Origin: CAVQLX01 sp963811605
GTDB lineage: Bacteria > Desulfobacterota > Binatia > DP-6
DNA length: 64,000 nt
NCBI GenBank assembly: GCA_963811605.1
Contig: CAWESA010000006.1
Location: 3,260-67,259 of the forward strand
Direction: 5' to 3'
Every line of letters begins with the position of its first letter. Positions within the stretch are counted from its first letter, which is position 1. Shown one piece after another: positions 43,274-52,839 of this stretch. The notes beneath the pieces are model-generated. The model did no database searches. It saw nothing but the letters and a program-made list of their open reading frames with translations, and was not told the origin of the DNA. The position numbers and the translations under genes are program-made.

Positions 43274-43882
43274 ATGAAGCTCTATGATGCGAAGACCGCT
43301 CCCAATCCCCGCCGCGTCCGCATTTTCCTCGCCGAGAAGGGGATCACGGTGCCGGTCGAGCAGGTCGACATCATGACGGCGCGCAACCGCGAGCCGGCGT
43401 TCCGCGCCAAGAACCCGCTGGGGACGCTGCCCGTGCTCGAGCTCGACGACGGCACGACGATCGCGGAGAGCGTCGCCATCTGCCGCTACTTCGAGGAGAT
43501 CCACCCGGAGCCGCCGCTCATGGGAGCCGACGCGAAGGATCGCGCCCTGGTCGAGATGTGGCAGCGGCGGATGGAGTACGAGGTCTTCCTGCCCATCACC
43601 CAGGTGTTCCGCAACGAGCACGCCTTCTTCGCGGGCCGCATCCCCCAGGTGGCGGAGTACGGCGCGGTCTGCCGCACGCACGCGGTGCAGCGGCTCGCCT
43701 GGCTCGACGAGGTGCTCGCCGAGCGTCCCTTCGTGGCCGGCGAGCGCTACACCATCGCCGACATCACCGCGCTGTGCGCGATCGACTTCGGCCGTGTGAG
43801 CGCCATCCGCATCCAGCCCGACCAGCGGAACCTGCAGCGCTGGCACGACGCCGTCTCGAGCCGGCCCAGCGCACGCGCGTGA
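43274..43882 (+). CDS. Glutathione S-transferase
   Basis: The protein has 202 residues, the ordinary GST length. The N-domain is MKLYDAKTAPNPRRVRIFLA, and NPLGTLPVLELDDGTTIAES has the cis-Pro and the Glu-Ser glutathione anchor. The C-domain has FVAGERYTIADITALCAI, with the N-capping box (S/T-x-x-D). The N-terminal region lacks a recognisable catalytic Ser/Cys in the xPNPRR loop, where Asn-Pro occurs, as in some bacterial GSTs. Its stop overlaps the GTG start of the PL10-like gene. Likely role: conjugation or isomerisation in xenobiotic breakdown. Confidence 0.85.
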   Translation: MKLYDAKTAPNPRRVRIFLAEKGITVPVEQVDIMTARNREPAFRAKNPLGTLPVLELDDGTTIAESVAICRYFEEIHPEPPLMGADAKDRALVEMWQRRMEYEVFLPITQVFRNEHAFFAGRIPQVAEYGAVCRTHAVQRLAWLDEVLAERPFVAGERYTIADITALCAIDFGRVSAIRIQPDQRNLQRWHDAVSSRPSARA

Positions 43883-45258
43883 TCGGGCGGGGGTGCCACC
43901 CGCGGCGCGGGCAGCGGCTCGTCGTCGCCCTGTGCGTCGTCTGGAGCCTGCGGACCGCTGCATCGGCGCGCGCCGTGCCGGACGCGAGCGATCTGGCCGC
44001 GTTCACCGCCACCCTCGACGCCATCGTCGCGCGCGAGCGCCCGGACGGCGGCTGGACCTTCGAGGGCGCGGGTGGCCAGCGTCCGCATCCCTTCACGCTG
44101 GTGATGCAGGCGGCGGAGACCGTGGCGTCGCCGCTCGGGCTGGCCACCTGGGACCTGCTGGTCGTGCGGAGCCCGGGCACGCCGGCGGCGGCGTCGCTCC
44201 TGCTCGCTGGCCATCGCCTGACCGGCCGTCCCGCCTACCTCGATGCGGCCCGGCGCGCCGGCGATCTGCTGGTCGCGACGCAGCTCGCGTCGGGCGGCTG
44301 GTTCTCCGAGATGCCGGCGGAGGGTCCGCGGCTCAGCGCCTGGTTCCCGTTGATCGCGGTGCGCACCACCCTGGACGATGACGTCACCCCCGGCGCGATC
44401 CGCGTCCTGCTGGCCCTGTGGGAGGAGACCGGCGATCCGCGCTACCGCGAAGCGGGAGAGCGCGGCCTCGACCTGCTGGTGCGCGCGCAGCTCCCGGCGG
44501 GCGGCTGGCCGCACGTATGGCGTCCTGGCTGGCTGCGCGCGCTGCGCGCGTCGCGCGAGGATCATCCGAGCCTGAACGACGGACTCACGCCGATCATCGT
44601 CGAGACGCTGCTGGCGGCGTCTGACATGCTCGAGCGTCCCGACCTGGCCCGCGCGGCGGCGCGGGGTGGGGACTGGCTGCTCGCCGTGCAGCGGCCCCCG
44701 CCGCGTGCCGGCTGGGCGCAGCAGTACGACGAGGCCGGCCGTCCCGCGGGCATGCGACGCTTCGAGCCGGCGGCGCTGGCGACCTGGGAGTCACGCCATG
44801 CCATCGACGCGCTCGAAGCGCTGGCGCGCGCCACCGGCGACGGGCGCTGGTGTCCTGCCGCGCGCCGCGCCGCCGTCTGGCTCCGCGACGCGGCAGGACG
44901 GCCCGGCTGCTGGGCCCGCTTCTACTCGCTCGACGACGGTGCGCCGCTCTATCTCGCCGGCGACGGCACGCGCGTCACGACCGTCGCCGCGGCGCGGCCG
45001 GGATACGACTGGCAGGGCGACTTCGGCATCTCCGCCGTGGTGCGGCGCATGGCGCTGGGCGGAGGGGAGACGGCCGACGTGCCGCTGCCCGGCGATCCGG
45101 GTGCGTGTCCCGGGGCGCCCGACCCGATGCGTGCGGGACATGGCGTCCGCAGCCTGATCGCCCGGGCGGGGGCGCAGCTCGCCGCGCTCTCGCCGCCGCC
45201 GCCATCCGCCTGCGCGCCCGTGCCGCTCGAGGTTGTTGACGCGCACGGCCTTCGCTAG
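43879..45258 (+). CDS. Exported PL10-like (pectate-lyase/alpha-alpha toroid) protein
   Basis: The protein has 459 residues with a signal peptide (LVVALCVVWSLRTAASARA). Glycine-tryptophan repeats typical of alpha/alpha toroids (PDGGWTFEG, ASGGWFSEM, PAGGWPHVW, RAGWAQQYD) recur through the domain. The AQQYDEAGRPAGMRRFEPAA and WARFYSLDDGAPLY segments match the pectate lyase PF09492/PL10 family. It would cleave polygalacturonate-type polymers or a related uronic acid glycan outside the cytoplasm. It starts with GTG (GTGA overlap with the GST stop), an odd pairing of functions. The catalytic Arg/Asp cannot be placed with certainty. Confidence 0.7.
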   Translation: MIGRGCHPRRGQRLVVALCVVWSLRTAASARAVPDASDLAAFTATLDAIVARERPDGGWTFEGAGGQRPHPFTLVMQAAETVASPLGLATWDLLVVRSPGTPAAASLLLAGHRLTGRPAYLDAARRAGDLLVATQLASGGWFSEMPAEGPRLSAWFPLIAVRTTLDDDVTPGAIRVLLALWEETGDPRYREAGERGLDLLVRAQLPAGGWPHVWRPGWLRALRASREDHPSLNDGLTPIIVETLLAASDMLERPDLARAAARGGDWLLAVQRPPPRAGWAQQYDEAGRPAGMRRFEPAALATWESRHAIDALEALARATGDGRWCPAARRAAVWLRDAAGRPGCWARFYSLDDGAPLYLAGDGTRVTTVAAARPGYDWQGDFGISAVVRRMALGGGETADVPLPGDPGACPGAPDPMRAGHGVRSLIARAGAQLAALSPPPPSACAPVPLEVVDAHGLR

Positions 45259-45269
45259 GGTCGGCGCGC

Positions 45270-45884
45270 ATGATCGCCTGTCTCGACCTGGAGGGAGTGC
45301 TGGTCCCGGAGATCTGGATCGCCGTCGCGGAGCGCACGGGTATCGCGGCGCTGCGGCGGACGACGCGCGACGAGCCCGACTACGACAAGCTCATGCGTGG
45401 CCGGCTCGCCATCCTCGACGAGCATCGCCTGGGACTTCCCGACATCCAGGCCGTGATCGGTACGATGGAGCCCCTCGACGGCGCGCTCGAGTTTCTCGAC
45501 TGGCTGCGGAGCCACACCCAGGTGATCATCCTGTCGGACACGTTCGAGCAGTTCGCGGCTCCGCTGATGCGCAAGCTCGGCTGGCCGACGCTCTTCTGCC
45601 ACGCGCTCGCGGTGGACGCCGGCGGCCGCATCACCGGGTACCGCCTGCGTATCCGCGACGGGAAGCGGCGCGCGGTCGAGGCGCTGCGTGCCCTCGCGTT
45701 CCGCGTGGTCGCGGCCGGCGACTCCTACAACGACATCACCATGCTCGCCGCCGCCGACGGCGGCATCCTGTTCCGTCCGCCGCAGAACGTCATCGACGAC
45801 TTTGCGCAGTTTCCCGTGACGCGCACCTACGCCGAGCTGCGGGACGCGTTCGTGCGCCACGCCAACGGCGAGCTCACCGCGTAG
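45270..45884 (+). CDS. thrH: Phosphoserine phosphatase / homoserine phosphotransferase ThrH
   Basis: The protein has 204 residues. HAD motif I is CLDLEGVLVPEIW (Asp nucleophile in DLEG, the ThrH variant of DxDGT). Motif II is VIILSDTFEQFAAPLM. The lysine motif GKRRAVEAL and motif III AAGDSYNDITML follow. These are the diagnostic blocks of ThrH, which releases phosphate from phosphoserine or transfers it to homoserine. It is cytosolic and involved in serine and threonine metabolism. It ends by 1-base overlap (TAGTG) with a glycosyltransferase-like gene that is truncated 250 bases later. Confidence 0.9.
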   Translation: MIACLDLEGVLVPEIWIAVAERTGIAALRRTTRDEPDYDKLMRGRLAILDEHRLGLPDIQAVIGTMEPLDGALEFLDWLRSHTQVIILSDTFEQFAAPLMRKLGWPTLFCHALAVDAGGRITGYRLRIRDGKRRAVEALRALAFRVVAAGDSYNDITMLAAADGGILFRPPQNVIDDFAQFPVTRTYAELRDAFVRHANGELTA

Positions 45885-46135
45885 TGACCCTGGCGCCGAC
45901 GCGCGGGCGACTGGTCGCCGCCGTGGCGGTCGCGCTCGTCGCGGGCGCGTGGTTCTGGGCCGGCACCTGGCTGACGCTCGAGTGGGTGGATCAGGGCCAG
46001 ATCGTCTACGGCGCGTGGCGGGTCGCGCGCGGCGATCTGCCGTACCGCGACTTCGACCACCTCTACGGACCGTCGCTCTTCTTCCTGAACGGCGAGCTCC
46101 TGCGCTGGTTCGGCGAGGACACCCCTCGCGGCTGA
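45884..46135 (+). pseudogene. N-terminal stub of a GT39-like membrane glycosyltransferase, cut at the contig junction
   Basis: The frame has 83 codons. An N-terminal helix (LVAAVAVALVAGAWFWAGTW) is followed by QGQIVYGAWRVARGDLPYRD, DHLYGPSLFFLNGELLRWFG, the usual opening of PMT/ArnT-like glycosyltransferases. Homology stops at about 46,120, and the frame then runs for a few codons into the transposase sequence before a stop. Members have ~500 residues, so more than 80 percent is missing. It is coupled to thrH by a TAGTG overlap. This is direct evidence that the left genome ends here. Confidence 0.8.
46115..46130. other. Junction between two unlike sequences (putative assembly chimera)
   Basis: Left of this point the glycosyltransferase reading (plus strand) is intact, and right of it the transposase reading (minus strand) is intact. 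Both are cut mid-gene at the same place, within CGAGGACACCCCTCGCGG. An ordinary IS insertion would leave a complete IS end with inverted repeats and a target duplication, and neither is present here. Confidence 0.7.
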
Positions 46136-47312
46136 GCGCCATCATTGAGAGCTGCTTGAGGCGCGCCCACAACCATTTCAGCTGTCGTTGCCGCATTGCC
46201 CGCTCCTTGGCGACGCGGCTGGCGCTGTCGGCGAAAACATAGAGTTCGCCGTCGCGCGGCAAGAGCTTGACCCGGACCCCCGGCCGGGCCTGCTGCCAGG
46301 GCTTCGCGAGGAGGTCCTTCTCCAATCGGGTCAGGCGGCCCTTGGGCGTGCCGACGAGGTATTGGACCGGGGGATCGGCCCCCCGCATCTCGGCCAGCAC
46401 CACCTCGGTCGGGATTCCGCGATCCATCAACCAGATGCGCCGCGCCTTGCCGTACTGCCGCTCGATCCGCGCCAGGAAGTCGCGCAAGGTGGTGTTGTCG
46501 GCGGTGTTGCCAGGCAGCACCTCGTAGGCCAGCGGCAACCCCTCCGGGGTCACCACCAAGGCGATGACGACCTGCACGCAGTCCGGCCGGTGGTCGCGCG
46601 AATAGCCGTGGCGTCGCTTGTCGCTTTCGGCAAACGGCGGATCGGCCTCGAAATAGGTGCTGGTCAGATCGTAGAGCAGTACATCGAAGCTGATGTTGAA
46701 CAGGTCGCGCCAGCGCCCGACCAGATGATCGAACAACGCCTGCTTGTGTTCGAGCAGCCGGTCGTGACAGCGATACAGCTTGTGGATTTCGGCCAGCCCG
46801 AGGTCTTCGCCGAGCAGATCGGCCATGGCACTGCGCTCAAACCATTCGCGGTGCAACCGCCACTCGCTGCCCGGCGCCAGCAGCCGGTAGGTCGCCAGCA
46901 GTAGCAGCACCCGGTCCCACCGCGTGCCCTTGCGGCTCGGCGGCAGCCGTCCGCCCCAAAAACCATCGAGCTCAAGCTCGCGCCACAAGCTCAGCGCCAA
47001 CCAGCATCCGCCCCACTGGCGCGGTCGGCACAACCGCAGTTCGTTTAGCCGCAACCGAACAATCGAGGCGTCCGGCAGCAATCCCTCGCAACGGTCCTCC
47101 GGAAACAGCGACAGCGTGCGCGGCTGCAGTGCCCCTTCCTCCAGGATGGCGATTGACTTGCGCCAAGCCAGTTCCTGCAAATCGTTGATTTCGCCCAGGT
47201 ACAGCAGCGGCCGCTGCACCACCCGGCCGCCGCCGATCCGGCAATTCTCCACAATGCTCCAATAACGGTGCTCCTTGCCGTCCTTCTTGCGCTTGGTGTG
47301 CCGGAGAAACAT
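46125..47312 (-). mobile_element. IS1634-family transposase, 3'-truncated at the junction
   Basis: About 396 codons of a protein that is normally ~550-600 residues long. N-terminal FLRHTKRKKDGKEHRYWSIV, the RVVQRPLLYLGEI segment and a DDE-type core (LLYDLTSTYFEADPPFAES, GLPLAYEVLPGNTADNTTL, WLMDRGIPTE) are those of IS1634/IS4-group transposases. The reading ends at KQLSMMALSRE (46,125), before the third catalytic Glu region. Upstream of the start, the sequence at 47,313-47,360 should hold the left inverted repeat, but I could not define it by eye. Its composition matches the right part of the window. Confidence 0.9.
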
Positions 47313-47473
47313 GACGGCTGCGCATTATAAAGGCGGCCACTACCCGGGAAATGACCTTGGTCTTCACTACACGGCTTTACCGCCGATTGTGACCTCCTGC
47401 CCCTATTCCGATCAGTTACTTGGGACGCGAAAATTCTGGTGCCCCGGAGCCAATCGGCCAAGTCAGGTTAGCT

Positions 47474-47814
47474 TCGAGGACAGGGCGGCAATCCCGCCTA
47501 CAACGTCAAAACCTACCGGAACCGGAACAACGCCGTCTGGGAAGGGAAAGTGGACGCCAACTCCAGCCAGGTCATCGGTCAGGGCAAGACCATTCTCGAA
47601 GCCAGCTCGACCCGGAGTACAGAGCCGAACATAAAGGCCTCCAGAGCGCTAAGGTGTCGCTCTCGCAAGCCGTGGGAATGGCCGAAAAGCACGCCAACGG
47701 CAAGGCGATGAACTCCGGCGCGAGGAACGCAACGGCAAAATAGCGTACGAGATCGAAATCGTGAAGAACGGCGCGATTCAGACCATGACGGTCGATCCGG
47801 CGAGCGGTCAGTAA
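47474..47814 (+). pseudogene. PepSY-domain protein with at least two frameshifts
   Basis: Fragments in three frames give NPAYNVKTYRNRNNAVWEGK, then SQLDPEYRAEHKGLQSAKVS and LSQAVGMAEKHANGKAMNSG, then ERNGKIAYEIEIVKNGAIQT with MTVDPASGQ and a stop at 47,812. Put together this is a PepSY domain protein of the type KVSLSQAIxxAE...YEIEIV. Frame breaks are near 47,600 and 47,725. The gene lies just outside the IS element. Sequencing indels or real decay could both explain the breaks. Confidence 0.65.
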
Positions 47815-47910
47815 CCTCCGGATAAAACGAGCTCCGATCGCCAGCGTGGTCACAAGGCATAGTTCCGGAAACGAAACGTGACAGAGCAGAGCGAAGCAAC
47901 GGAGCGTATC

Positions 47911-48946
47911 ATGGCTGAACCCTTCGGCAAAACTTCAGACGGAAGAACGGCCAGTCTTCATACCCTGATAAATGCAAATATTCGGGTCCGAAATCACCGA
48001 CTTCGGCGGGCGCATCGTTTCGATCGAGGTGCCCGACAGGGCGGGTAAGCGCGATCACGTGGTGCTCGGTTTCGATAGCGTCCATCAATACGTTTCTGCC
48101 GGCGGTTGTTTTGGTGCGCTGCTCGGCCGCACCGCCAACCGGATCGGCGGCGGCGCTTTTACCCTCGACGGGCGCATGTATCACCTTTCGAAGAACGAGG
48201 GCAACGCCACCCTACACGGCGGGCGGGCTGGGTTGGACAAACTCTTTTGGCAGGTCGAGGAGGCCAATACCGCTCGTCTTGTCCTTAGCATTATCAGCCC
48301 CGATGGCGATCAAGGCTTTCCGGGAGAGCTGTCGGTCAGAGCCAGCTATCGGCTGGAGGCCAACACCTTGTGGCTGGTTCTGGAAGCCGGCACCGACAGA
48401 CCCACTCCGGTCAGCCTCAGTGCTCATCCCTATTTCAATCTCGCCGGCCTCGCTGCCGGCGATGTCCTCGAGCACCAGATAGAAGTCAATGCCGATGCGT
48501 ACCTGCCGACCGATGCAACACAAATTCCCACGGGCGAAATCCGGCCCGTGAACGGAACAGTTTTCGATTTTCGTCAGTCCATCCCGATTGGCTCACGCAT
48601 TCGTCACGCCGATCAGCAACTGATCTTTGGAAAGGGCTATGACCATTATTTTGTGCTTGGTGCAGCTGACGGAGACCACCCCCGTCTAGCCGCGCGAGTT
48701 CACGAGCCCGGAAGCCGGCGAACCCTCGAAGTCTTGACCACACATCCGGGAACGCAATTCTACACGGGCAATAATCTGAACGGTTCGGTCGCTGGACGCG
48801 GCGGCGCCTATCGTCAGTCTGCTGGGTTTGCCGTCGAACCGCAGGGCTTCCCGGACGCACCAAACCGGCCCGAATTCCCGAGCACAGTCTTGCATCCGGG
48901 CAGCACTTATCGGGAGGTTATAGGCTACCGGTTCACGACAGATTGA
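47911..48946 (+). pseudogene. galM: Aldose 1-epimerase (galactose mutarotase) with one frameshift near the start
   Basis: The start at 47,911 gives MAEPFGKTSDGRTASLHTL, NANIRVR, the expected family N-terminus. Then ITDFGGRIVSIEVPDRAGK continues in the next frame. Removing one A from the AAA at 47,991-47,993 restores the frame. The rest is intact: NRIGGGAFTLDGRMYHL, NEGNATLHGGRAGLDKLFW (His of the active site), SLSAHPYFNLAG, and a C-terminal YTGNNLNG and AVEPQGFPDAPNRP with the catalytic Glu. It interconverts sugar anomers. A GGAGC motif precedes the start. A shorter in-frame start at 47,972 would remove the conserved first strand. Confidence 0.8.
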
Positions 48947-49392
48947 CCATCCTGCAGGCCAGCCGTTCTGTCGATTGCCTGCTCCCGGACGATAAGTCCG
49001 CCTCGAACGCACTAAAGAGCGCCGAACCCTCTTTCATGACGCTGACCTCTTCGGAGCCGACTTTTGCCCTCCCGGGCGCTTTGAGGCGCGGAGCGACCGC
49101 TGGGCACGATGCCGTCATTCAACAAAGTCGTTTCACGCAAATCAATTCGATTGGAAAGCAATTGCGTGAGCTCCTTGGAACGGCGGGTGCTTGCTGGCGT
49201 TGAGTGGATGGGCCCGCCGAAGTAGGCGATGACGACAGCACTCGGCAAATCATTCACGATCAGGTGAAAGCCCGGACCCGGACAAGGCTGAAGACGAGCT
49301 GCGGGCTTCGCTGCAGTGAGCGGTCCGGGGAGCGGTGCGGTGGCGGCCGAGCTTTTCAAAGTGGCCGAACAGCATGAAGCGCGAGGTATGGC
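48947..49392 (+). other. 446-bp region without a supported gene
   Basis: No convincing coding pattern is visible on either strand. A few short frames have no recognisable motifs. The region separates galM from the TPP enzyme gene and may contain its promoter. I found no clear terminator or palindrome by eye. Confidence 0.35.
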
Positions 49393-51187
49393 ATGGCCAA
49401 GACAGTAAGTGACTTTTTCTGGGAGCGGCTTTCCGCGTGGGGCGTAAAGCGGATCTTCGGGTTCCCCGGCGATGGCATAAACGGCCTTATCGGCGCCCTC
49501 GCCCGCGCGAGCGAGCGCTTCGATTTTGTCCAGGTGCGGCACGAGGAGATGGCCGCCTTTATGGCCTGCGGTCACGCCAAGTTCACCGGCGAGCTAGGCG
49601 TCTGCCTCGCCACCTCGGGGCCAGGCGCCATCCACCTGCTGAACGGCCTCTACGACGCTCAGATGGACCACCAGCCAGTGCTGGCCATCGTCGGGCAGCA
49701 GGCGCTCACCGCATTGGGCGGCAACTATCAGCAGGAGGTCGATCTGGTCTCGCTGTTCAAGGATGTCGCCGGCGAGTATGTCCATATGGCGACGGAGCCA
49801 GCGCAAGTTCGCCAGCTGATCGATCGCGCGGTGAGGATCGCCTTGGCGGAACGCACCGTCACCTGCGTCATCATGCCGAACGATTTGCAGGAAATGGACG
49901 CGGTCGAAGTCGCCGCCGCGGAAACACGGCGCAATTCTGACCGGCATCGGTTACCAGGCGCCGGAAATCCTGCCGGCCCAGAAAGACCTCGAACGCGCCG
50001 CCCGGGTGCTCAATGAGGGGACGAAGGTGGCGATCCTCGTCGGGGCCGGAGCGCTCCACGCTACCGACGAGGTTATCCAAACCGCCGACAAGCTCGGCGC
50101 CGGCGTAGCCAAGGCGCTGCTCGGGAAAGCGGCATTGCCCGACGATTTGCCGTTCGTGACCGGCTCGATCGGATTGCTCGGCACCCGGCCGAGCTACGAG
50201 ATGATGATGGAGTGCGACACCTTCTTCATGATCGGGTCGCGCTTTCCCGTACACCGAATTCCTCCCCGAGGAAGGCCAGGCGCGCGGCGTGCAGATCGAC
50301 CTCGATCCGCCGCATGGTCAGCATGCGCTATCCGATGGAGGTCAACCTGATCGGGGACAGCGCAGCAACGTTGCGCAAGCTGCTGCCGCTCCTTGACCAC
50401 AAGCCGGACCGTTCCTGGCGCGAGACGATCGAGAAGAATGTCGCGAGCTGGTGGGAGGTGCTGGAGAACCGGGCGATGAACGACGCCAATCCGATCAACC
50501 CGCAGCGGGTTTACTGGGAATTGTCACCGCGCTTGCCCGAGAACTGCATCATCGCCTGCGACACCGGTTCGGGGACTAACTGGTATGCCCGCGACGTCAA
50601 GATCCGCCGCGGTATGATGGCTTCGGTGTCCGGCTCGCTGGCGACGATGGGGCCGCGGCATGCCCTACGCTATCGCCGCGAAATTTGCCTATCCCGACCG
50701 GGTCGTTTTGGCCCTTGTCGGCGATGGCGCGCTGCAGATGAACGGCATGAACGAGCTGATCACGGTCGCCAAGTACTGGAAGAAGTGGAGCGATCCGCGG
50801 CTCGTCATCCTCGCTCTCAACAACCGCGATCTCAATCAGGTTACCTGGGAGATGCGCGCGCAGGCGGGCGACCCGAAATTCGAGGCATCGCAGGACGTGC
50901 CCGACTTCCGCTACTCGCAATATGCCGAGCAGCTCGGGCTGAAGGGCGTTTTTGTCGATCGGCCAGATCAGCTCGGCGCCGCCTGGGAAGCCGCTTTTGC
51001 GGCGGATCGACCATTTGTGCTCGAGGCTTATACCGATCCCGACGTGCCGCCATTGCCGCCGCATATCACTTTGAAGCAGGCCAAGGCCTTCGCCTCGACC
51101 CTGGTGAAGGGCGATCCCAACGAGTGGCACGTGATCAAGGAGACTGCCAAGGAGTTGGTTTCCGATCTGCTGCCGAGCCGCAGCTGA
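49393..51187 (+). pseudogene. Thiamine-pyrophosphate enzyme (pyruvate oxidase/POX-like), several frameshifts
   Basis: The N-terminal piece (49,393 to ~49,930) has VKRIFGFPGDGINGLIGALA and RHEEMAAFMACGHAKFTG, with the catalytic Glu in HEEMA, and ATSGPGAIHLLNGLYDAQMD. The middle piece, in another frame, has TGIGYQAPEILPAQ and LVGAGALHATDEVIQ. A third piece has SMRYPMEVNLIGDSAATLRK and PENCIIACDTGSGTNWYARD. The last (to 51,187) has LALVGDGALQMNGMNELITV, the TPP-binding GDG...N motif. All parts of a ~590-residue pyruvate-oxidase-like enzyme are present in order. Breaks lie near 49,930, 50,240, 50,310 and 50,660. It is followed by GMC and FMN oxidase genes. Confidence 0.75.
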
Positions 51188-51205
51188 TTACGCGGCCCGG
51201 CCGTA

Positions 51206-52219
51206 ATGGAAGGAGGCGTAAGTATAGCGCCGTCCCGGCGCCGCGCCGCCGGGACCATCCCGGCGCAGCCGCTGCAGCGGCGCTCGTCGATGCAGCGGCG
51301 AGTCGGCGCTGGGGTGCTGGCGGCCGGCCTTGCAGCGCTGGGCGCGATCCTGATCTATCGCCTGACCGAGAGGGCGCGCAAGACGGTCCCGGAGACGACC
51401 GAGGCCGAGCCCGAGTTCATCGGGGCAGCGCGCCGCCTTAACGGCGCCGCCGCGATCCTCTCCTTTAGCGTGCTGACCGACAGCGCCATCGAGCATTACC
51501 GCGGCGCCTTTCACAATCCGGCCATGTACACCGCGCCGGCCGTCGCCGCGGCCTCGCTCGCCAACAGCCTGCAAATGACATTGACCCCGGCGCATTTCGG
51601 GGTCGGCTCGAACGGCGTTGTGCGGCCTATCCCTTGTCACCGGCCTCACCGGCACCGGCTTTCATCTCTACAATGTTGCGAAACGGGATGGCGGGTTTGA
51701 CCTGTTGAACCTGTTCTACGGCGCGCCGCTCGGCGCCCCGATGGCGATCGCTCTGGCTGGGCTGGCCGGCCTTGCCGCCTCGCGCCTCGTCGTCGAAGCC
51801 GAGGGGCGGGAAGCCGCGACCCTGCTCGGTCAGCCCGCCGGGACGCTGCTCGCTCTCGGCGCCGCAGCAGGCCTTGTCGGGACGGTCGGCAGAAGCGGCG
51901 CTGCTCCATTTTCGCGGCGCCTTTCACGACCCTTTCATGTTCCTGCCGGTCACGATACCGCCGGCGACCGCCGTGTTGCTTGCTGCGGCAACGATTTGGC
52001 CAGAGCTTTGTCCCTTTGCTCGGCCAATGCTGTGGGCGACTGCGCTGCTCGGGATCGCCGGGGCGGGATTCCACGCCTATGGCGTGCAGCGCAATATGGG
52101 GGGCTTCTACAATTGGAGTCAGAACATGCTGCAACGGGCCGCCGCTGCCCGCGCCGCCTTCTTTCACTGGCGTGGCTCTGGCTGGCCTTGCTGCGGTCAA
52201 GCTGATGGAAGCGGCATGA
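51206..52219 (+). pseudogene. Membrane protein with an internal duplication, three frameshifts
   Basis: Pieces in successive frames have an N-terminal helix (GAGVLAAGLAALGAILIYRL) and then LTDSAIEHYRGAFHNPAMYT with FHLYNVAKRDGGFDLLNLFY. A second similar unit follows: AEAALLHFRGAFHDPFMFLP with FHAYGVQRNMGGFYNWSQNM. It finishes with a last helix (VALAGLAAVKLMEAA). The two units (HYRGAFHNP / HFRGAFHDP) show tandem duplication of a membrane domain. Breaks are near 51,625, 51,890 and 52,130. It ends 4 bases into the next gene. No named family is recognised. It probably anchors or assists the dehydrogenase encoded next. Confidence 0.55.
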
Positions 52220-52839
52220 GCGAAGTCTTCCGAGACCGGTTTCCGGCCTACGATGTCCTCGACAAATGGGACACGCCGTCATGGAACGAGCAGACCCGAG
52301 CAGTCGTCAACAAACGGTTGCACCAAGTGCCCGACCGCCGGTTCTTCACTGAGACCGAATGGGCCATCCTGAGCGCGGTGTGCGATCGCCTGATCCCGCA
52401 GCCCGATCGGCCGCAATCACCGGTTCCGATCGTGCCGTTCATCGACGAGAAACTGTTCAAGAACCAAGGCAATGGTTACCGGTATGACGGGATGCCGCCG
52501 ATGCGGGACGCGTGGCGGCAGGGCATCAAGGCGATTGACGAGGAGGCCCGGGCCCGTTGGGGGGGCGGGTTCCGCGAGGTGGCGCACAATCAGCAGGACG
52601 CTGTGCTGCGCGCGATCCAACACAACGATACCCGCAGTCCGGCTTGGCAAGGTTTGCCGCCAAAGCGCTTTTTCTCCAGCGTCTTGTTGCGCGACGTCGT
52701 GAGCGTCTACTACGCGCATCCGGCCGCCTGGAGCGAGATCGGTTTTGGCGGCCCGGCCTCGCCGCGCGGCTATGTGCGGCTCGGCTTCGACCGGCGGGAC
52801 CCGTGGGAAGCGGAAGAGAGCCATGCCCGACAGCCCTAA
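52216..52839 (+). CDS. Gluconate 2-dehydrogenase subunit 3-family protein
   Basis: The protein has 207 residues. The family core TETEWAILSAVCDRLIPQPD, then VPFIDEKLFKN and AWRQGIKAIDEEARARWGGG and LRDVVSVYYAHPAAWSEIGFG, are typical of the small subunit of membrane-bound sugar/alcohol dehydrogenases with a GMC large subunit. Here it lacks an obvious twin-arginine signal. Its end overlaps the GMC gene by 17 bases, so the two are co-produced. The complex oxidises sugars or sugar acids at the membrane and passes electrons to a cytochrome or quinone. Confidence 0.82.
   Translation: MSEVFRDRFPAYDVLDKWDTPSWNEQTRAVVNKRLHQVPDRRFFTETEWAILSAVCDRLIPQPDRPQSPVPIVPFIDEKLFKNQGNGYRYDGMPPMRDAWRQGIKAIDEEARARWGGGFREVAHNQQDAVLRAIQHNDTRSPAWQGLPPKRFFSSVLLRDVVSVYYAHPAAWSEIGFGGPASPRGYVRLGFDRRDPWEAEESHARQP

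Noticed and set aside
46125..47312. A normal insertion of an intact IS element into the glycosyltransferase gene
   Set aside because: The transposase is itself truncated at the join, and there is no IS end or target duplication.
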